DNA from: Chamaecyparis obtusa | Taxonomy: Eukaryota > Streptophyta > Pinopsida > Cupressales > Cupressaceae | Assembly (NCBI GenBank): GCA_027943335.1 | Contig: BSBK01005144.1 | Span: 458,001 to 522,000, forward strand | DNA length: 64,000 nucleotides | Direction of reading: 5' to 3' | Part shown: positions 24,018 through 35,921 of the stretch, in pieces | How positions within the stretch are numbered: the first letter of the stretch is position 1 | Layout: each line of letters begins with the position of its first letter | Program-made: the position numbers and the translations under genes | Notes under the pieces: model-generated | The model's database searches: none | The model's input: only the letters and a program-made list of their open reading frames with translations | What the model was told of the DNA's origin: nothing

Positions 24018-25690
24018 AAAGAGGACTAAATAACGTGGAAAAAAGATATTTTCTAAAAGGGGATTCTGTTAAGTTATAAGTTTCCAATGGAGTTTCTAAA
24101 AGGAATTCTGTGCAGCAGAGTGACTGAATCTAGGAACAAAAGCTGTAGCTTTGTGGAAACAATATACATGTAAATTGAGGGGAGCATTTCTCTGTTGGGA
24201 AATTGAACCATAGCTTCGGAATAGGATATGCATGTTGTGCATATTTTATCTTCCAAGTTGAAAGGATTACCGATGTGTGAGCCTGAGCTAAGCTTGTGGA
24301 AAGGCTTCAAGAAGTTTCAGGTTGGAAACGGAAAATGAATTGCATAAAATGGCGTTTCCACATTTTTCTATTTTTCTCAGAAGGCCATTTCTTGTAACAA
24401 CTGTGGCAAATGGAATCTGAAACTCTGTATTCATATTCTTCATTTGAGCAATAAAGTTTTCAGTTACCAAAATTTCAAGGAAAAGCATCTGCAGGCCCCT
24501 TTTATTTTTAATTCCTTGAGTGATAATGTGTAACATTTCTTCGATCATAAAAATGTTGTAGGGTTTAACTATAAATTTCAAAATTTTCAAGAATTCAAGC
24601 AGAATGCTGCTGTTTGTAAATTTGTGCTGGAGCCAGAGGTTCTTTTCTTGTACTGAGAATGTTACAAGGTACTATACATTTGATTTGCTTGCTGCTTTTC
24701 TGTTCAGCAGTCTCAGGCATGTCTGAGATTAATAGACTGTCTCATTAAGACTGAAGAAATTCTGTTCATTTTTAAAAAGATTTTGAAGTCACTTTAGAAT
24801 AAGATGCTAGCATTTTCAGTCGTTAATCTAGCAGAGAAGACAAGCTCTATAGAATTATACCAGTTAAAATTTATAAAATACTGGATAGCTTCAGGTACTA
24901 TATAAATTTTCTCCAAGATTATAGTAAGAAGGGAAAATCAATTTTGTATGCATGGATAAGATAACATTATTGAAGTGTAATAAACCTAGATTTAATTTTT
25001 CCTTCCCTCTATCCGGAGCCTAGAGACCATAGTCTACTTGTAAAGGCTTGATTAATGTGTCACCCCTTTCGTCTATTGTATCGTGTTCCACTATTTAGGC
25101 AGTCAAACTTTGTCGATTCCCCAGCATATTCTGCAGGATTATCCTCAAACTTGGAATGTTGAACTCTTTGGGGTCCTGTGTTTGTGCAATTACTGGAATT
25201 CAGTGCATTTTGTGGGTGACTACCATGATTGATAACTTGGAAGTTGCTCCTCTCAAGTTATTATCTTTTATCCAATAATTCCGCATTACCATTGCAAAGG
25301 TTTTTCGTCGCTTCTGCATGCTGACTGCTCTTTGGTAGTGGATAGAGTGGATTTTTTTTAATTTGGTCAAATATTATATGAATTCGTTTACAAAATGGCC
25401 TCTTGGTCGCTTGTCAGGTGGAGAGGTATTTTGAACATTATGATTATCTGGAAAGCCTCTTACACCTGCCCAACTTTTCAGTTGTGTGATACGGTGACAA
25501 CGCACTTGCATTGTTCTTTCTTCCTTTCTTGTTTAGAGGTTCAATGAAATCGACACCCATTCATTTCAACATCTGGTCTTTACATGGGGTTTAGGCCAAT
25601 ATAATCATGATCCATAATTAGAGTGTTTATACCAATGTCCAATTCACCAAAGATATTAATTGTGTGATTGAAATCAAATTGGGGAATTTG
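24018..25690. other. 3' UTR and spacer between hydrolase and LINE 2
   Basis: The first 450 bp probably belong to the hydrolase 3' UTR. From about 24.5 to 25.69 kb I see no gene, no repeat pair and no element end. The minus-strand open frames at 24074-24590 have no recognisable motif. Confidence 0.5.
24450..24455 (+). terminator. Candidate polyadenylation signal of the hydrolase gene
   Basis: AATAAA lies 433 bp after the stop codon, in a stretch with no coding potential, followed by T-rich DNA. Its position fits a 3' UTR of about 450 bp. Other signals are possible. Confidence 0.4.
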
Positions 25691-25728
25691 ATTTAAAATT
25701 TTACACTAAAAGAGGGGTAAAAATTTAT

Positions 25729-28681
25729 TCAAGGACAAATAATATATAGAGAAGGACAAGGAACTGGAAGAGCCCTATCACTATCCACCAAATGATCTAA
25801 CAAAGTAACCATTTTGGGAGGTAATTGTCCTTTACCTACAATATTCCAAGCATACATTTGATCAAAAGCCCATTTGACTAAACGATCAGCAACTCCATTC
25901 CACTCTCTAGGAATGTGCCTAAAAACAACAAAATCTAGAGAGCCACACAACCAAAGAATCTATCTAATAAATAACTATAAGTGCCAACCAACACCATTGA
26001 ACCGTTGTCTATTAAGCAAAGACACCACCACCTGAGAATCAGAGTCGCAGATGATCTTTCTCAGCCAATAACATAACTATGCCCAACAACACACAAGATA
26101 GCCAAAGCCTCCATAAAATTATTCTTTTGAAGGCCTTTATAAACAAAAAAAAAATTGGATGTCCCTAGAACTATCATGACCAACCCCACCGATACTTGCA
26201 TGACCAGAAGTCCCACGAGAAGAACCATTAGTGTTAATTTTGAGAATTCCCTACGACGGAGGGGTCCAACAACCCTCCCTATTTATTTTCTGTAGAGGGT
26301 GTCTACATCTATTCTTCATGCCCTGATTAACATTTGGTGGAGCACCTCCTTGAAGAGGAAAAGAAAGGCGAGTACATATAGCAACATCCCCAGAATCCAT
26401 TCCTCCAGAAAAGTCACACTTTATCAAAACAGTATCCCAAAGAGAATGAACAATTTTCCACCACAAATGCTTAAAGACCATCCTGCTATCCTGAAAAATC
26501 CTATGGTTCCTCTCCAACCAAATATGCCAAATGATAAAAGAGGGACCGAGAACCCAAGCCACTTGAAGGAAAGAGAGGTCCTCACAGGGGATCTCCCCCA
26601 GTGGGCCCAAAACTCAACTAAAGAAGAAACATGCCAACATGATTGACCCCATATTGACCACCATAAGTGTCAAATCTCCTTAGCAAAGAAACATTGAAAG
26701 AAAAGATGAGAGATAGATTCTGCATCCGAGCAACACATAACACACACTGAGGGACCCTGGATGCCCTACTTGCATAAATTGTCCCAAGTAAGACACCGAT
26801 TATGAGTCCAACCATAGGAAAAAGTTGCACTTCAGCTAAGAAAACTTACTACAGACTTGCTTCCACCAAGGAACCTCAATATCTCCAAACATCTGTCTAA
26901 GAAGTTCTGAATAACCTGTAGAAATAGAATATTTGCCTATAAAGGTACTAACCCAGGCCAAAACATCCTGCCCAACCAAAGAATTACATTCCCTAGAAGC
27001 AAGAATCTAAGCCAACTCATTCTGATGCTATTCTGAACCACCCAACAACCATTCATCAGGGTCTCACCATCTGAACCCCAGAGTTAGGCCTATAGGCTGA
27101 GCACACTTAATGCATAACCTTATTCCAACTAGCTACCAAAAACTTATCACAAAGGGGCTACAAATGCAAATGCATGGAAATTAGAGGAGGATGACCATCC
27201 CAAGAATCTGACAAAAAAAAAGCTTCAAAGCTCTGATGACAAATACAAAACATGCCCTTCTTAACAAGTTGTGCCCCAGTTTTCAAAGTGTGCCAAATCA
27301 TAGAACCCCTGCCTTCAAAAGGTTACCGACCAACATCCATATGATCAACACTAGCTAAATTCTTATGCCTAATAATTTGAGCCCAAAGCTAATTCTGACT
27401 TGTACACCATTGCTAATATAATCTGGCAACCAAACCCTGCCCATTCTAGATAGAAGATCGAAGAGCCAGACCCCCCTTCCTTCCTTGGATGAAACATAAC
27501 TTCACATCGAACAAGGCTCCACATAGAAGTCTGCAAACTACCACTCCATAGAAATTGGTGAGAGAGAGCATCAAATTCTTTAAGAAAATAAACAAGAGTT
27601 GCCTGAACAAAACTTCTATAAATAGGAAGAGCTTGAATCATTGATTGAAGAAGGGTAACCCTAGCAGCAATGGAAATCCACTGATGAGCCTAGTGATTAA
27701 CTTTCCTACACAGCTTATCAAGCAAGTCCTGCCAGAGTGGTCTTGATTGTCGGCCAACAACAAGAGAAACAACAAGATACAAGGAGAGAGACCCAATTTG
27801 ATACTTGAAGATAGAAACAATCCTCCTCTAAATAGCTTCTAGGGTATTGGAAAAATAGATTGAAGACTTATGATCATTAACTATTTTATCTAAAGCAACT
27901 AAGTAGTTATCCAATGTCCGCCTAAAGGATTATGCTTCCTGAATGAGGACAACTCCCATAAGAGAAGTGTCATCCACAAACTGAAGATGAGAAAGCTTGG
28001 GCAACCCATGACCCCAAGTCCAGCCCTGAATCATACCCTGAGAAACCTGAGACTTTATAAATCTACCTAGGCCTTTATCCGTAATAATAAATAAATAAGG
28101 AGAGAGGATCTCCTTGGCGAAGACTCCTGGAAGCTCCAAATAACATCGAAGGTGCTCCATTGAGGATAACAGAGAAATATGAGGAAAAACACAACTCATA
28201 ATCTATCGAACCCACTCTGAGCTAAAACCAAAGGCTATGAGAATCTTCTACAATGAGCTCCACCTAACCCGATCATAAGCTTTGGCCATATCAAGTTTGA
28301 TGAACATAGATTTATCTTTGGAGACTACCATAGAGTGAATAGTCCCCGGAGCCACTACCATTCCATCAAGAATTTGTCTTCCTACCACAAAACCACCTTG
28401 CTCATTAGAGATTAAAGTGGGAAGCCAAGGTTTGAGCTTCTCAATAACCAGCTTGGTAACAATTTTATAGACTACATTACATAAAGCAATACGTCCAAAG
28501 AAGTCCAGCTGATTAACATTATCCTTTTTAAGAATAAGATCAAGGAAAGTAGAATTCATAGCCTTAAGCATTTGTTTGCTGTAATAAGATTCATGAACCA
28601 CTTCCAACAAGTCCAAATTAACAATATCCCAAAACTCATGAAAGAATTCCACAGGAAACCCATCCGGGCTCGGAGCCCTAT
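25729..28681 (-). pseudogene. LINE 2 ORF2, C-terminal part (RT, zinc-binding, RNase H)
   Basis: In order on the minus strand: APSPDGFPVEFFHEFWDIV at 28680-28620; RT palm motifs FFGRIALCNVVYK and MFIKLDMAKAYDRVRW at 28652-28248; the catalytic FVDDTSLMG near 27975; a WHIWLERNHRIFQD segment of the zf-RVT type near 26520; and an RNase H tail at 25950-25729 (FRHIPREWNGVADRLVKWA). The domain order is that of plant L1 elements that gained an RNase H. Multiple stops and frameshifts leave only blocks of 60-134 open codons, so the copy is inactive. Confidence 0.88.
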
Positions 28682-30440
28682 TGGTGCAGGAGCACCAAGG
28701 TCAAGGGCAAAGCCATGGAAGTATTAGTACACTAGGTTCACTGGAAGAGCTTGGAAGGAATGGAAGGAAAAACATAACCAACTTGGGTTATTTGATTGTA
28801 ATGAGACCATATTTGGTCATTTGATGACATTTAAATGTTATTTGTAATGATCGAGAATCCTTTGTAAAGGATTAAACATGTAAGCCATTAATGGCATTTT
28901 GAGGGTTAAAGTGTACCTAGGAGTCACTTGGGGATTCTAAGGAAGATGATTTGTTTAAAGACCTACAAAGGTCCAATTGATTGTAATATGGCCAATAGAG
29001 CCATTATATGGTGTCAAATGCACTTGAAGTGCCTAAATATGTAATTTGCCCAAAAATGGCAAAATAAGCATAAAAGGTTCATGAGAGGGTTTTAGAGTGG
29101 TTTAAGGTGTTTAGTGGTTAGGATAGAGTCTTAAGAACCTTTAAAAGGTTAATAAATGAATAAGAATGAGAGGTTGTCAAAGTTAACAACCATGTTGTCA
29201 ACTAGATAAAAAATTTAAACATTAAACTAATTTGCAACAGTCATGTAATTGACTGTGATATGTTTGGGAGTAAGTTTCAATAGAAAACCAATTTTGGAAA
29301 GGGTTATTTTCTTGGTGAGCGTGAGTTTTGGTATGGAGGAAGACTGGTAAGGAGTTTGAGAGATTGTTTGTATTGAGGAAAGCAATGTAAAACAAAGTTT
29401 TGAATCAATGAAATTAAATTCTCTGCAAAGTGATTTCTTGTTTTCGTAAGGAACAATCATCCTTCTTGGCATTGTTAAACTCTCTTTTCAATACAAATTT
29501 GATTGGCAATGGAGTGAAATGATAGTATTTTAAGTTTTTTATCATTTTCATACAATTTTGTGTGTTTTTATGAAGTTTTGAATCAAGGGAAGTCAAGTTT
29601 GTATTAACTATTCCAGATTAGCTTTGTGTGAAATCAACAAACTACTTTGAAGATTCTATGATGCCCTAGGCTCTCCCACTTTTTGTGGTGGATGTTACTT
29701 GTGGGAGAGACCTAATACAATGTATATATTATATGTGCCATTAAATGTTTGTATGGAGGGAAGGTCAGATTGAGAAGAAGGTGATCAATAATTAAGCATG
29801 TGTGAATGAAAGACTATCTCAGAATAAAAGAGTCCCAGTGCGGGGGCTGTATATCCCAACTCAACCGTTGGATCTTACTAATATTTGGATATGTTTGAGA
29901 GAGCTGAATTGCACCAAATCTGACCAGCGTGATCAAGGAAATTTGATTGGAGTTAAAAGTTATGGGTGACAGTGTATTGGTCTATCAAAGAGGACAATAA
30001 GATGGTATTTTGCACTCCAATGTAGGGATGCATTATAGGTTGGTTTTGTGAGGGGATTTAGATGTTTTGAGGGGATGAATATAGATTCCTTGTGTCAATG
30101 AGTATTGGATCCATAGGGAGTGATCCAAGTTAATGGGTTATTGACGAAAGGTGGAGTATCTGTGGTTGGGAGAGTCATATCACGTAGTAACCGATGAGGG
30201 ATAGTTTAAAGATTTGCTTACTTGGATGAATCCATTGATTGGATTGAGGGACTTGAAGTTGTTTCCAAAGGTGTAGAGAGGGTGGTGGCATCGGAAATCA
30301 ATTTTGCGCTTTGATTAGGTGAAGTTGGTATTGGATCAAAGAGGATGATCCTTGAGAAGGCCTAGTTGGTCTTGTATGAAGAACATCACTTGAGTCCCTC
30401 AAACTTGCAGATCAAGTCCACCATTCTCACCTCTGCATCA
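28682..30440 (+). repeat. 5' LTR of element B
   Basis: Matches 31551-33284 over its whole length with scattered substitutions. It has an extra block near 29185-29215 (CAACCATGTTGTCAACTAG) that is absent from the 3' copy. Minus-strand open frames inside it are chance. Confidence 0.92.
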
Positions 30441-30443
30441 AAG

Positions 30444-30455
30444 TGGTATCAGAGC
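30444..30455 (+). other. Primer-binding site of element B (tRNA-iMet type)
   Basis: TGGTATCAGAGC begins three bases after the 5' LTR end and matches the complement of the plant initiator-Met tRNA 3' end, the commonest plant LTR primer. Confidence 0.92.
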
Positions 30456-30648
30456 TTAGGATAATCCTAGGCTGAGAGGAAGAAGAAGTCTTTTGAGATC
30501 ACTTGTACATTTGTTCCTTTGTTGAAGCCTTGGAGTGCCCATTTCCGTCCTTGTGTGTCCCAGAGTTGAAAGGTGTATTGGAGGTGTCAAAAGGATTCTT
30601 GAAGAGTGTGAAGATGTACCTAAATAATTCTGAGAGAGAGAGAGAGAG

Positions 30649-31386
30649 TTGTACAAAGATTTCAAGGGGTGCATGGATGAAGGGAGAAGAATAGACCAAG
30701 CAAAGAAGAAAAGAGAAGAATCCAAGAGGAAGCAAGAAGAAGAGAGTTGGAAATGTCTTAAAGAAGCTTTGGATGAGAGTCAGAAGAAGTGGGAGTGGAC
30801 AGCCTCACTCCTTGAACAAGAAGTAGATGATGAAGAGGAAGAAGAGAAACATATAACACTTAAGTTTGTGGATGAACGTTGTGGCAAGAAGGTTCCTAAA
30901 ACTGAATCAGAAGTACAAGAGGAGGTTGCTGATGAATGCAACATGGAATCAAGTCTTGAGAGGCTTGAATGTGATGAAATTTTTTAGGTTGGGGCAATGT
31001 TGTGTCCTTTGAGGATGGAAGAAAATGGTGAGCAACATTATAGAATGGTTAAAGGGGTAGCCAAAATGACTTGTAAGTTGTTGATAGGCCTAGGTGAAGG
31101 GCATTGTGAAGATCAACAAGTGGAAGCAATAGATGAGGAAGGACCTGACTATGGAGTCATTGGTGAGGTTGAGAAGGTAGCCATGGATGTTGGTGAAGAT
31201 GTGAAATGCCTAGATGAGAGGCATGAAATCCTAGATGGATTGCTCTTTATGAGAAGAGAATCAATATTTGAAGACATAGGAGAGTTACACAGAGCAACAG
31301 TGGTCTCATGGAATGAGATTAAGGATGGAATGAAAAGGTGTGATCAAAATGTGGTCTATATTTTTCCCATGGGAGGCAAACTGTAA
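30649..31386 (+). pseudogene. Charged coiled-coil-like ORF(s) inside element B, unknown
   Basis: Two adjoining open stretches lie in the same frame: 30649-30987 (112 codons) and 30997-31386 (129 codons), separated by a TAG three codons before the second ATG. The first is highly charged, with RIDQAKKKREESKRKQEEES and an Asp/Glu run (EVDDEEEEEK), and looks helical or coiled-coil. The second is acidic, with no known domain. Read through, they would give about 245 residues. No CCHC knuckle, DSG or RT motif is present. It could be a degenerate gag remnant or a novel element-borne protein; the low complexity also allows a spurious frame. It sits between the PBS and the 3' LTR, where gag would be expected. 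Confidence 0.4.
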
Positions 31387-31550
31387 AGGAGGAGGAAAGG
31401 TTACATTATGGAGAAACACTATGCAAGGATGACATGGATCCTTGGTGTTTATTTTTTCAATCCAAGGATGCAGATCAAATTTTTTTTACTGACATATTTG
31501 TGTTTGCAGGGTTTCCAAGAGGACTGGGAAAATTTTCAAGTTGAGGAGTA

Positions 31551-33284
31551 TGGTGCAGGAGCACCAAGGTCAAGGGGAAAGCCATGGAAGTACACCAGGG
31601 TCACTGGAAAACCTTGGAAGGAATGGAAGGAAAAACATAACCAAATTGGGTTATTTGATTGTAATGAGACCATATTTGGTCATTTGATGACATTTAAATG
31701 TTATTTGTAATGATTGAGAATCCTTTGTAAATGATTAAACATGTAAGCCATTAACTGCATTTTGAGGGTTAAAGTGTACCCAAGGGTCACTTGGGGATTC
31801 TAAGGAAGATGATTTGTTTAAAGACCTACAAAAGTCCAATTGATTTTAATATGGCCAATAGAGCCATTATATGGTGTTAAATGCACTTGAAGTGCCTAAA
31901 TATGTAATTAGCCCAAAAATTGCAAAATAAGCCTTAAAGGCTCATGAGGGGGTTTTAGAGTGGTTTAAGGTGTTTAGTGGTTAGGATAGAGTCCTAAGAA
32001 CCTTAAAAAGGTTAATAAATGCATAAGAATGAGAGGTTGTCAAAGTGATAACAAATTTAAACATTAAGCTAATTTGCAACAGTCATTTAACTAACTATGA
32101 TCGGTTTGGGAATAAGTTTCAACAATAAACCGATTTTGGAAAGGGTTATTTGCTTGGTGAGCGTGATTTTTGGCATGGTGGAAGAGTGGTAGGGAGTTTG
32201 AGAGATTGTTTGTATTGAGGAAAGAAATGTAAAACAAAGTTTTGAATCATTGAAATTAAATTCTCTGCAAAGTGATTGCTTACTGCCGTAAGAAACAATC
32301 ATCCTTCTTGGCAATTTTAAACTCTCTTTTCCATACAAATTTAATTGGAAATGGAGTGAAATGATAATATTTTAAGTTTTTTTATCATTTACATACAAGT
32401 CTGTGTGTGTTTTATGAAATTTTGAATCAAGGGAAGTCAAGTTTCTATTAACTGTTCCAGATTAACTTTGTGTACAATTAGAAAATTACTTTGAAGATTT
32501 TATGATGTCCTAGGCTCTCCCACTTTCTGTGGTGGATGTTACTTGTGGGAGAGACCTAACACAATGTATTATATGTGCCATTAAATTTTTTTATGCAGGG
32601 AAGGTCAGATTGAGAAGAAGGTGATCACTAATTAAGCATGTGTGAATGAAAGACTGTCTCAGAATAAAAGAGTCCCAGTGCGGGGGCCGTATCTCCCAAC
32701 TCAACCGTTGGATCTTACTAAGATTTGGATATATTTTAGAGAACCCAATTGCACCAAATATGACCAGAGAGATCAAGAAAATTTGATCAGAGTCAAAAGT
32801 TATGGGGTGACTGTGTATTGGTCTGTCAAAGAGGATAGTAAGATGGTATTTTGCACTCCAATGTAGGGATGCATTAGAGGTTGGTTTTGTTAGGGGATTT
32901 AGATGTTGTGAGGGGATTAATAGAGATTCCTCATTATGTCAATAATTATTGGATCCATAGGGAGTGATCCAAGTTAATGGATTATTGAAGGAATGTGGAG
33001 TATTTGTGGTTGGAACAGTCATATCACATAGTAATCGATGAGGGATAGTTTAAAGATTTTCTTGCTTGGATGAATCCATTGATTGGATTGAGGGACATGA
33101 AGTTGTTTCCAAAGGTTTAGAGAGGGTGGTGGAATCATAAATTAGTTGTGCACTCCGATTAGGTGAAGTTGGTATTGGATCAAAGAGGATGATCCTTGAG
33201 AAGGCCCAGTTGGTCTTGTGTGAAGAACATCACTTGAGTCCCTCAAACTTGCAGATCAAGTCCACCATTCCCACCTCTGCGTCA
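31551..33284 (+). repeat. 3' LTR of element B
   Basis: Pairs with 28682-30440. It starts TGGTGCAGGAGCACC and ends CTGCGTCA, after which the LINE 2 sequence resumes. The open frame 31408-31710 straddles the interior/LTR border and is probably chance. Confidence 0.92.
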
Positions 33285-34661
33285 CTTACCCTTACACATC
33301 CCAAAAAAACCTCCTCCAACTCAAACAAAGAGATTGGATGCATAAGAGACTCATTAATCTCATTTTTAATAGGAGAAGGAATGCAACCCAAAATAAGATT
33401 CTCCTGATCATCAGCAAGTGGTGAATATTTTGTAAAAAAGTGCAACATAATAATGAGTGGCCTCACGAGACATATCTACCATAGAATTCAACTGATCCTC
33501 AATAGGCTTAACCAAATAGGATATGTAACTCTTATTATGATGAGCTTGGACTGACTTGTGGAAAAATGTAGTATTATGATCCCCTTCCTGAAGCCATTCA
33601 TTACTAGCCTTCTACTTCCAATAAATTTCCTCCCTAAGTCCCCACTCTTCCAATTCACTAACAACTCGTAACTCAGCTGTGTCTAGGTCCTCATAGAATC
33701 CAAGATCCCAGATGTGACGACTGATAACATCAAGATGATCCTGAGCATTCCTCTTCATTACATGAAGGTTACCAAAGCATGACCTTTTCCACTTTTTAAG
33801 ATACCTCTTAACAAATTGTAATTTCTTAACAAAGTAGTACATAGCGGTACCATAAGTAGTGCTTCCATCTCTCTACCACTAGGCCATTAAGTTGTGAAGG
33901 GAAGAGTTCCACAACCACATTAGCTGAAACTTAAAAGGAGGACTTCAAGGAACTACCATAGTAGAAGATGAACTTTTGATAGGAAAATGATCAAAACTTC
34001 TCCAATCAATAATTTTAGTAGTACTCAGGCTACCACCAACCCAGAAGCAAGAAACAAGAACCTATCCAACTCTCAGAGATGGCCTCTACACCACTCCTAT
34101 TATTCCAAGTAAAGATTCTATTAGAAGGTTTAATATCAATTAAATTCAAGTGATCCACTTTATCACGAAAGAGCATAGAGGAAGGATCCAATCAAGGCAA
34201 TCACCCCTTTTCTCCTCTAGACATAAAAATGAATTGAAATCACCTACCACAACCAAAGGAAGAAGAGGATCAATTTATCTAACATACCTAATATGGGACC
34301 AAAGAAAAACTTTTCCTTGAAAATCTATCATGGCATACACAATAGTAACCAAAACACATTCACCCAACTCCAAACTAGAAGCAACCAAAGAAATAGAAAA
34401 ATGGCTAGAGATCCACCAATGTGGAACAATCTTCCTCAGATCCTAGAAAAGGGCCAACCCTCCAAAACAACCCACAACTCCAATACATCGAAACTGACCA
34501 AATCTCCAATCAATAGGTGCACACCAAAGCATGGAGCCAACATAAAGATTAGTCTTCTGAAGACAAAAAATAGATGGAGAATGAGCTGCAACCAAATCAT
34601 GAATAGAATTTTGTCAAGGGATGCTATTCAACCTCCTAACATTACAAGAGAGAAAAATCAT
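33285..34661 (-). pseudogene. LINE 2 ORF2, N-terminal part (endonuclease and start of RT)
   Basis: The start at 34661 reads MIFLSCNVRRLNSIP, then a stop, then NSIHDLVAAHSPS and FCLQKTNLYVGSMLW. This is a recognisable L1 endonuclease opening in which the usual catalytic-region LQET has become LQKT. Further on, 33842-33612 (VKRYLKKWKRSCFGNLHVMK, then ELEEWGLREEIYWK) is the linker upstream of the RT. The fragment ends at 33285 in GMCKGK, where element B starts. Stops and frameshifts occur throughout. The plus-strand open frame 34293-34664 is only the shadow of this endonuclease. Confidence 0.8.
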
Positions 34662-34754
34662 TGAGGAGATTGGGATAAGTGAACAGTAATAGGCTTAATA
34701 GCCCCAAATTCCACCAACAACTCTCTAGCATATTTAATCTTCACTTGATCTTTT
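34662..34754 (-). pseudogene. LINE 2 ORF1, C-terminal end only
   Basis: Reading the minus strand from 34754 gives VKIKYARELLVEFGAIKPIT, then VHLSQSPQ and a stop just before the ORF2 ATG, the same ORF1/ORF2 arrangement as in LINE 1. The upstream part is cut off by the start of element C. The assignment rests on position and layout, not on a conserved domain. Confidence 0.5.
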
Positions 34755-35667
34755 TGATGTAGGGGCATTCTTGGTCCTCGGTGAATCTGCATGGTAGTTT
34801 GTTACTTGGTCGGTGTTACTCGATTGCATCCTTAACTGATGGTCTCGATTATTCTAGGAAGATCGGTCACTGAAGGAACTCGGTGGAACCTTTGGTTCTC
34901 AGTGGAATTGGTGCTCGGTAATACCTATGTTGGCCAGTGTTGTTGGCTTGGTCGGTTGTTTCACTATTGCTCGGTCGTTTCTATGGCGCTCGGTAGTTGG
35001 TCTTATCGACTAGAGTTCTTGAAGATTTGCTTGGCCGACTTGGTTTATTTATTGTTGGTATCTCTTGTTGGATTCTCCTATGTGGATTTGGAGGCCGACA
35101 TGTTGAATTAAATGTTTGTAAGGCTATTTGGAAGATGACTTGTATGGCATTTAATATTTTTTTGCAGGAGTTAAGGGTGTCATCCAACCGACTTGTGGCT
35201 GATGATTAGTATTTAAGGGGTGTTTGGGTAGATGTTTTAGACATGACTTAGAGGATGATGAAAGAAGATTTGGGAGAACTAGATAAGTGAAGTTGTGGAA
35301 AAGATTCTGCGAGATCTTGCAGATCAGATTGTTATATGATAGTTTGTATTTGTAGAGCTAGTGGTTGTTTACTTGGAGATGAGGAGAATGCTTGGATGCT
35401 TGTGAGCTTAAGTTTAGATCTACCTTAGGGTTTCCATCAGTTGCTGATAGTTTTCAAAGCTGAACTAGCTAGGGTTGTATTAGATCTTGATGATCTTGTA
35501 GAATTTTTTCTGATTGTAATTAGCCCTAACCTAGAAGGCCTTACAGCTGGGCATGTTAATGGAAAATTTAATTTGAAACAATTGTTGTGTTTTGTTATTC
35601 CACTGTGTTATTCTGAAGCTGCAAGGTTGGACTGTCCTTAATTGGATCCTCTACACCTTGATCTGCA
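34755..35667 (+). repeat. 5' LTR of element C
   Basis: Homologous to 37653-38271 and then to 55352-55400. The words TTATCGACTAGAGTTCTTGA and GAGATCTTGCAGATCAGATT are shared with the 3' copy. TATTTAAGGGG at about 35209 is a possible TATA-like site and is kept in the 3' LTR (about 38097). Confidence 0.9.
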
Positions 35668-35672
35668 TTAGG

Positions 35673-35682
35673 TGGTATCAGA
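35673..35682 (+). other. Primer-binding site of element C
   Basis: TGGTATCAGA lies five bases after the 5' LTR end. The first ten bases match the initiator-Met tRNA complement; after that the sequence diverges (TCTGAG). Confidence 0.75.
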
Positions 35683-35921
35683 TCTGAGTTGATCTTGTGG
35701 AGCAAAGATTGATCTTGCGAGGGCTGATCCTGTGAAATTGATCTTGTTGGCGAAGAGATCGTATGATCTAAGTTGCAGATCCATGGCATTGAACTTGTGA
35801 AATCTTGCTTTGGTTGTTTGTGTGAGGTGGTAGGATGCGATCTGACTTCCATGCAACTTGTAGATTGTCACAAGGTGGTCAGTGTAGGGTTTGTTGCAAA
35901 GGGTTTCTCTTATCTTTAAGG

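Larger units (their letters stand above)
28677..33289 (+). mobile_element. LTR retrotransposon B, non-autonomous
   Basis: Direct LTRs of 1759 bp (28682-30440) and 1734 bp (31551-33284) start TGGTGCAGG and end CTGCRTCA. They flank only 1110 bp of interior. The primer-binding site (30444-30455) is TGGTATCAGAGC, the complement of the initiator-Met tRNA 3' end. Flanking 5-mers CCTAT (28677-28681) and CTTAC (33285-33289) look like a decayed target duplication (3 of 5 match). The element interrupts the RT of LINE 2. No gag, protease, RT or integrase motif is found. The large-LTR, tiny-interior layout resembles LARD/TRIM-type non-autonomous families. Confidence 0.92.
25700..34754 (-). mobile_element. 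L1-type LINE 2, minus strand, split by element B
   Basis: With element B (28682-33284) removed, the minus strand reads continuously from the end of ORF1 (34754-34664) through a nearly full-length ORF2 to a 3' UTR with GAATAAATTTTT near 25720-25733. The RT sequence is interrupted exactly between GMCKGK (upstream side) and APSPDGFP (downstream side), which together restore a normal RT motif. The 5' side is cut at 34755 by the 5' LTR of element C, leaving only about 30 codons of ORF1; the rest should lie beyond C, past the window. Compared with LINE 1 it keeps the C-terminal zinc-binding and RNase H regions. Confidence 0.88.

Noticed and set aside
30456..30735. Two overlapping minus-strand frames with Ser/Leu-rich translation
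   Set aside because: They are antisense to the charged frame and GA-rich run of element B; the composition is a by-product of purine-rich DNA.
34293..34664. 123-codon plus-strand frame
   Set aside because: It is antisense to the LINE 2 endonuclease, whose minus-strand motifs are clear.
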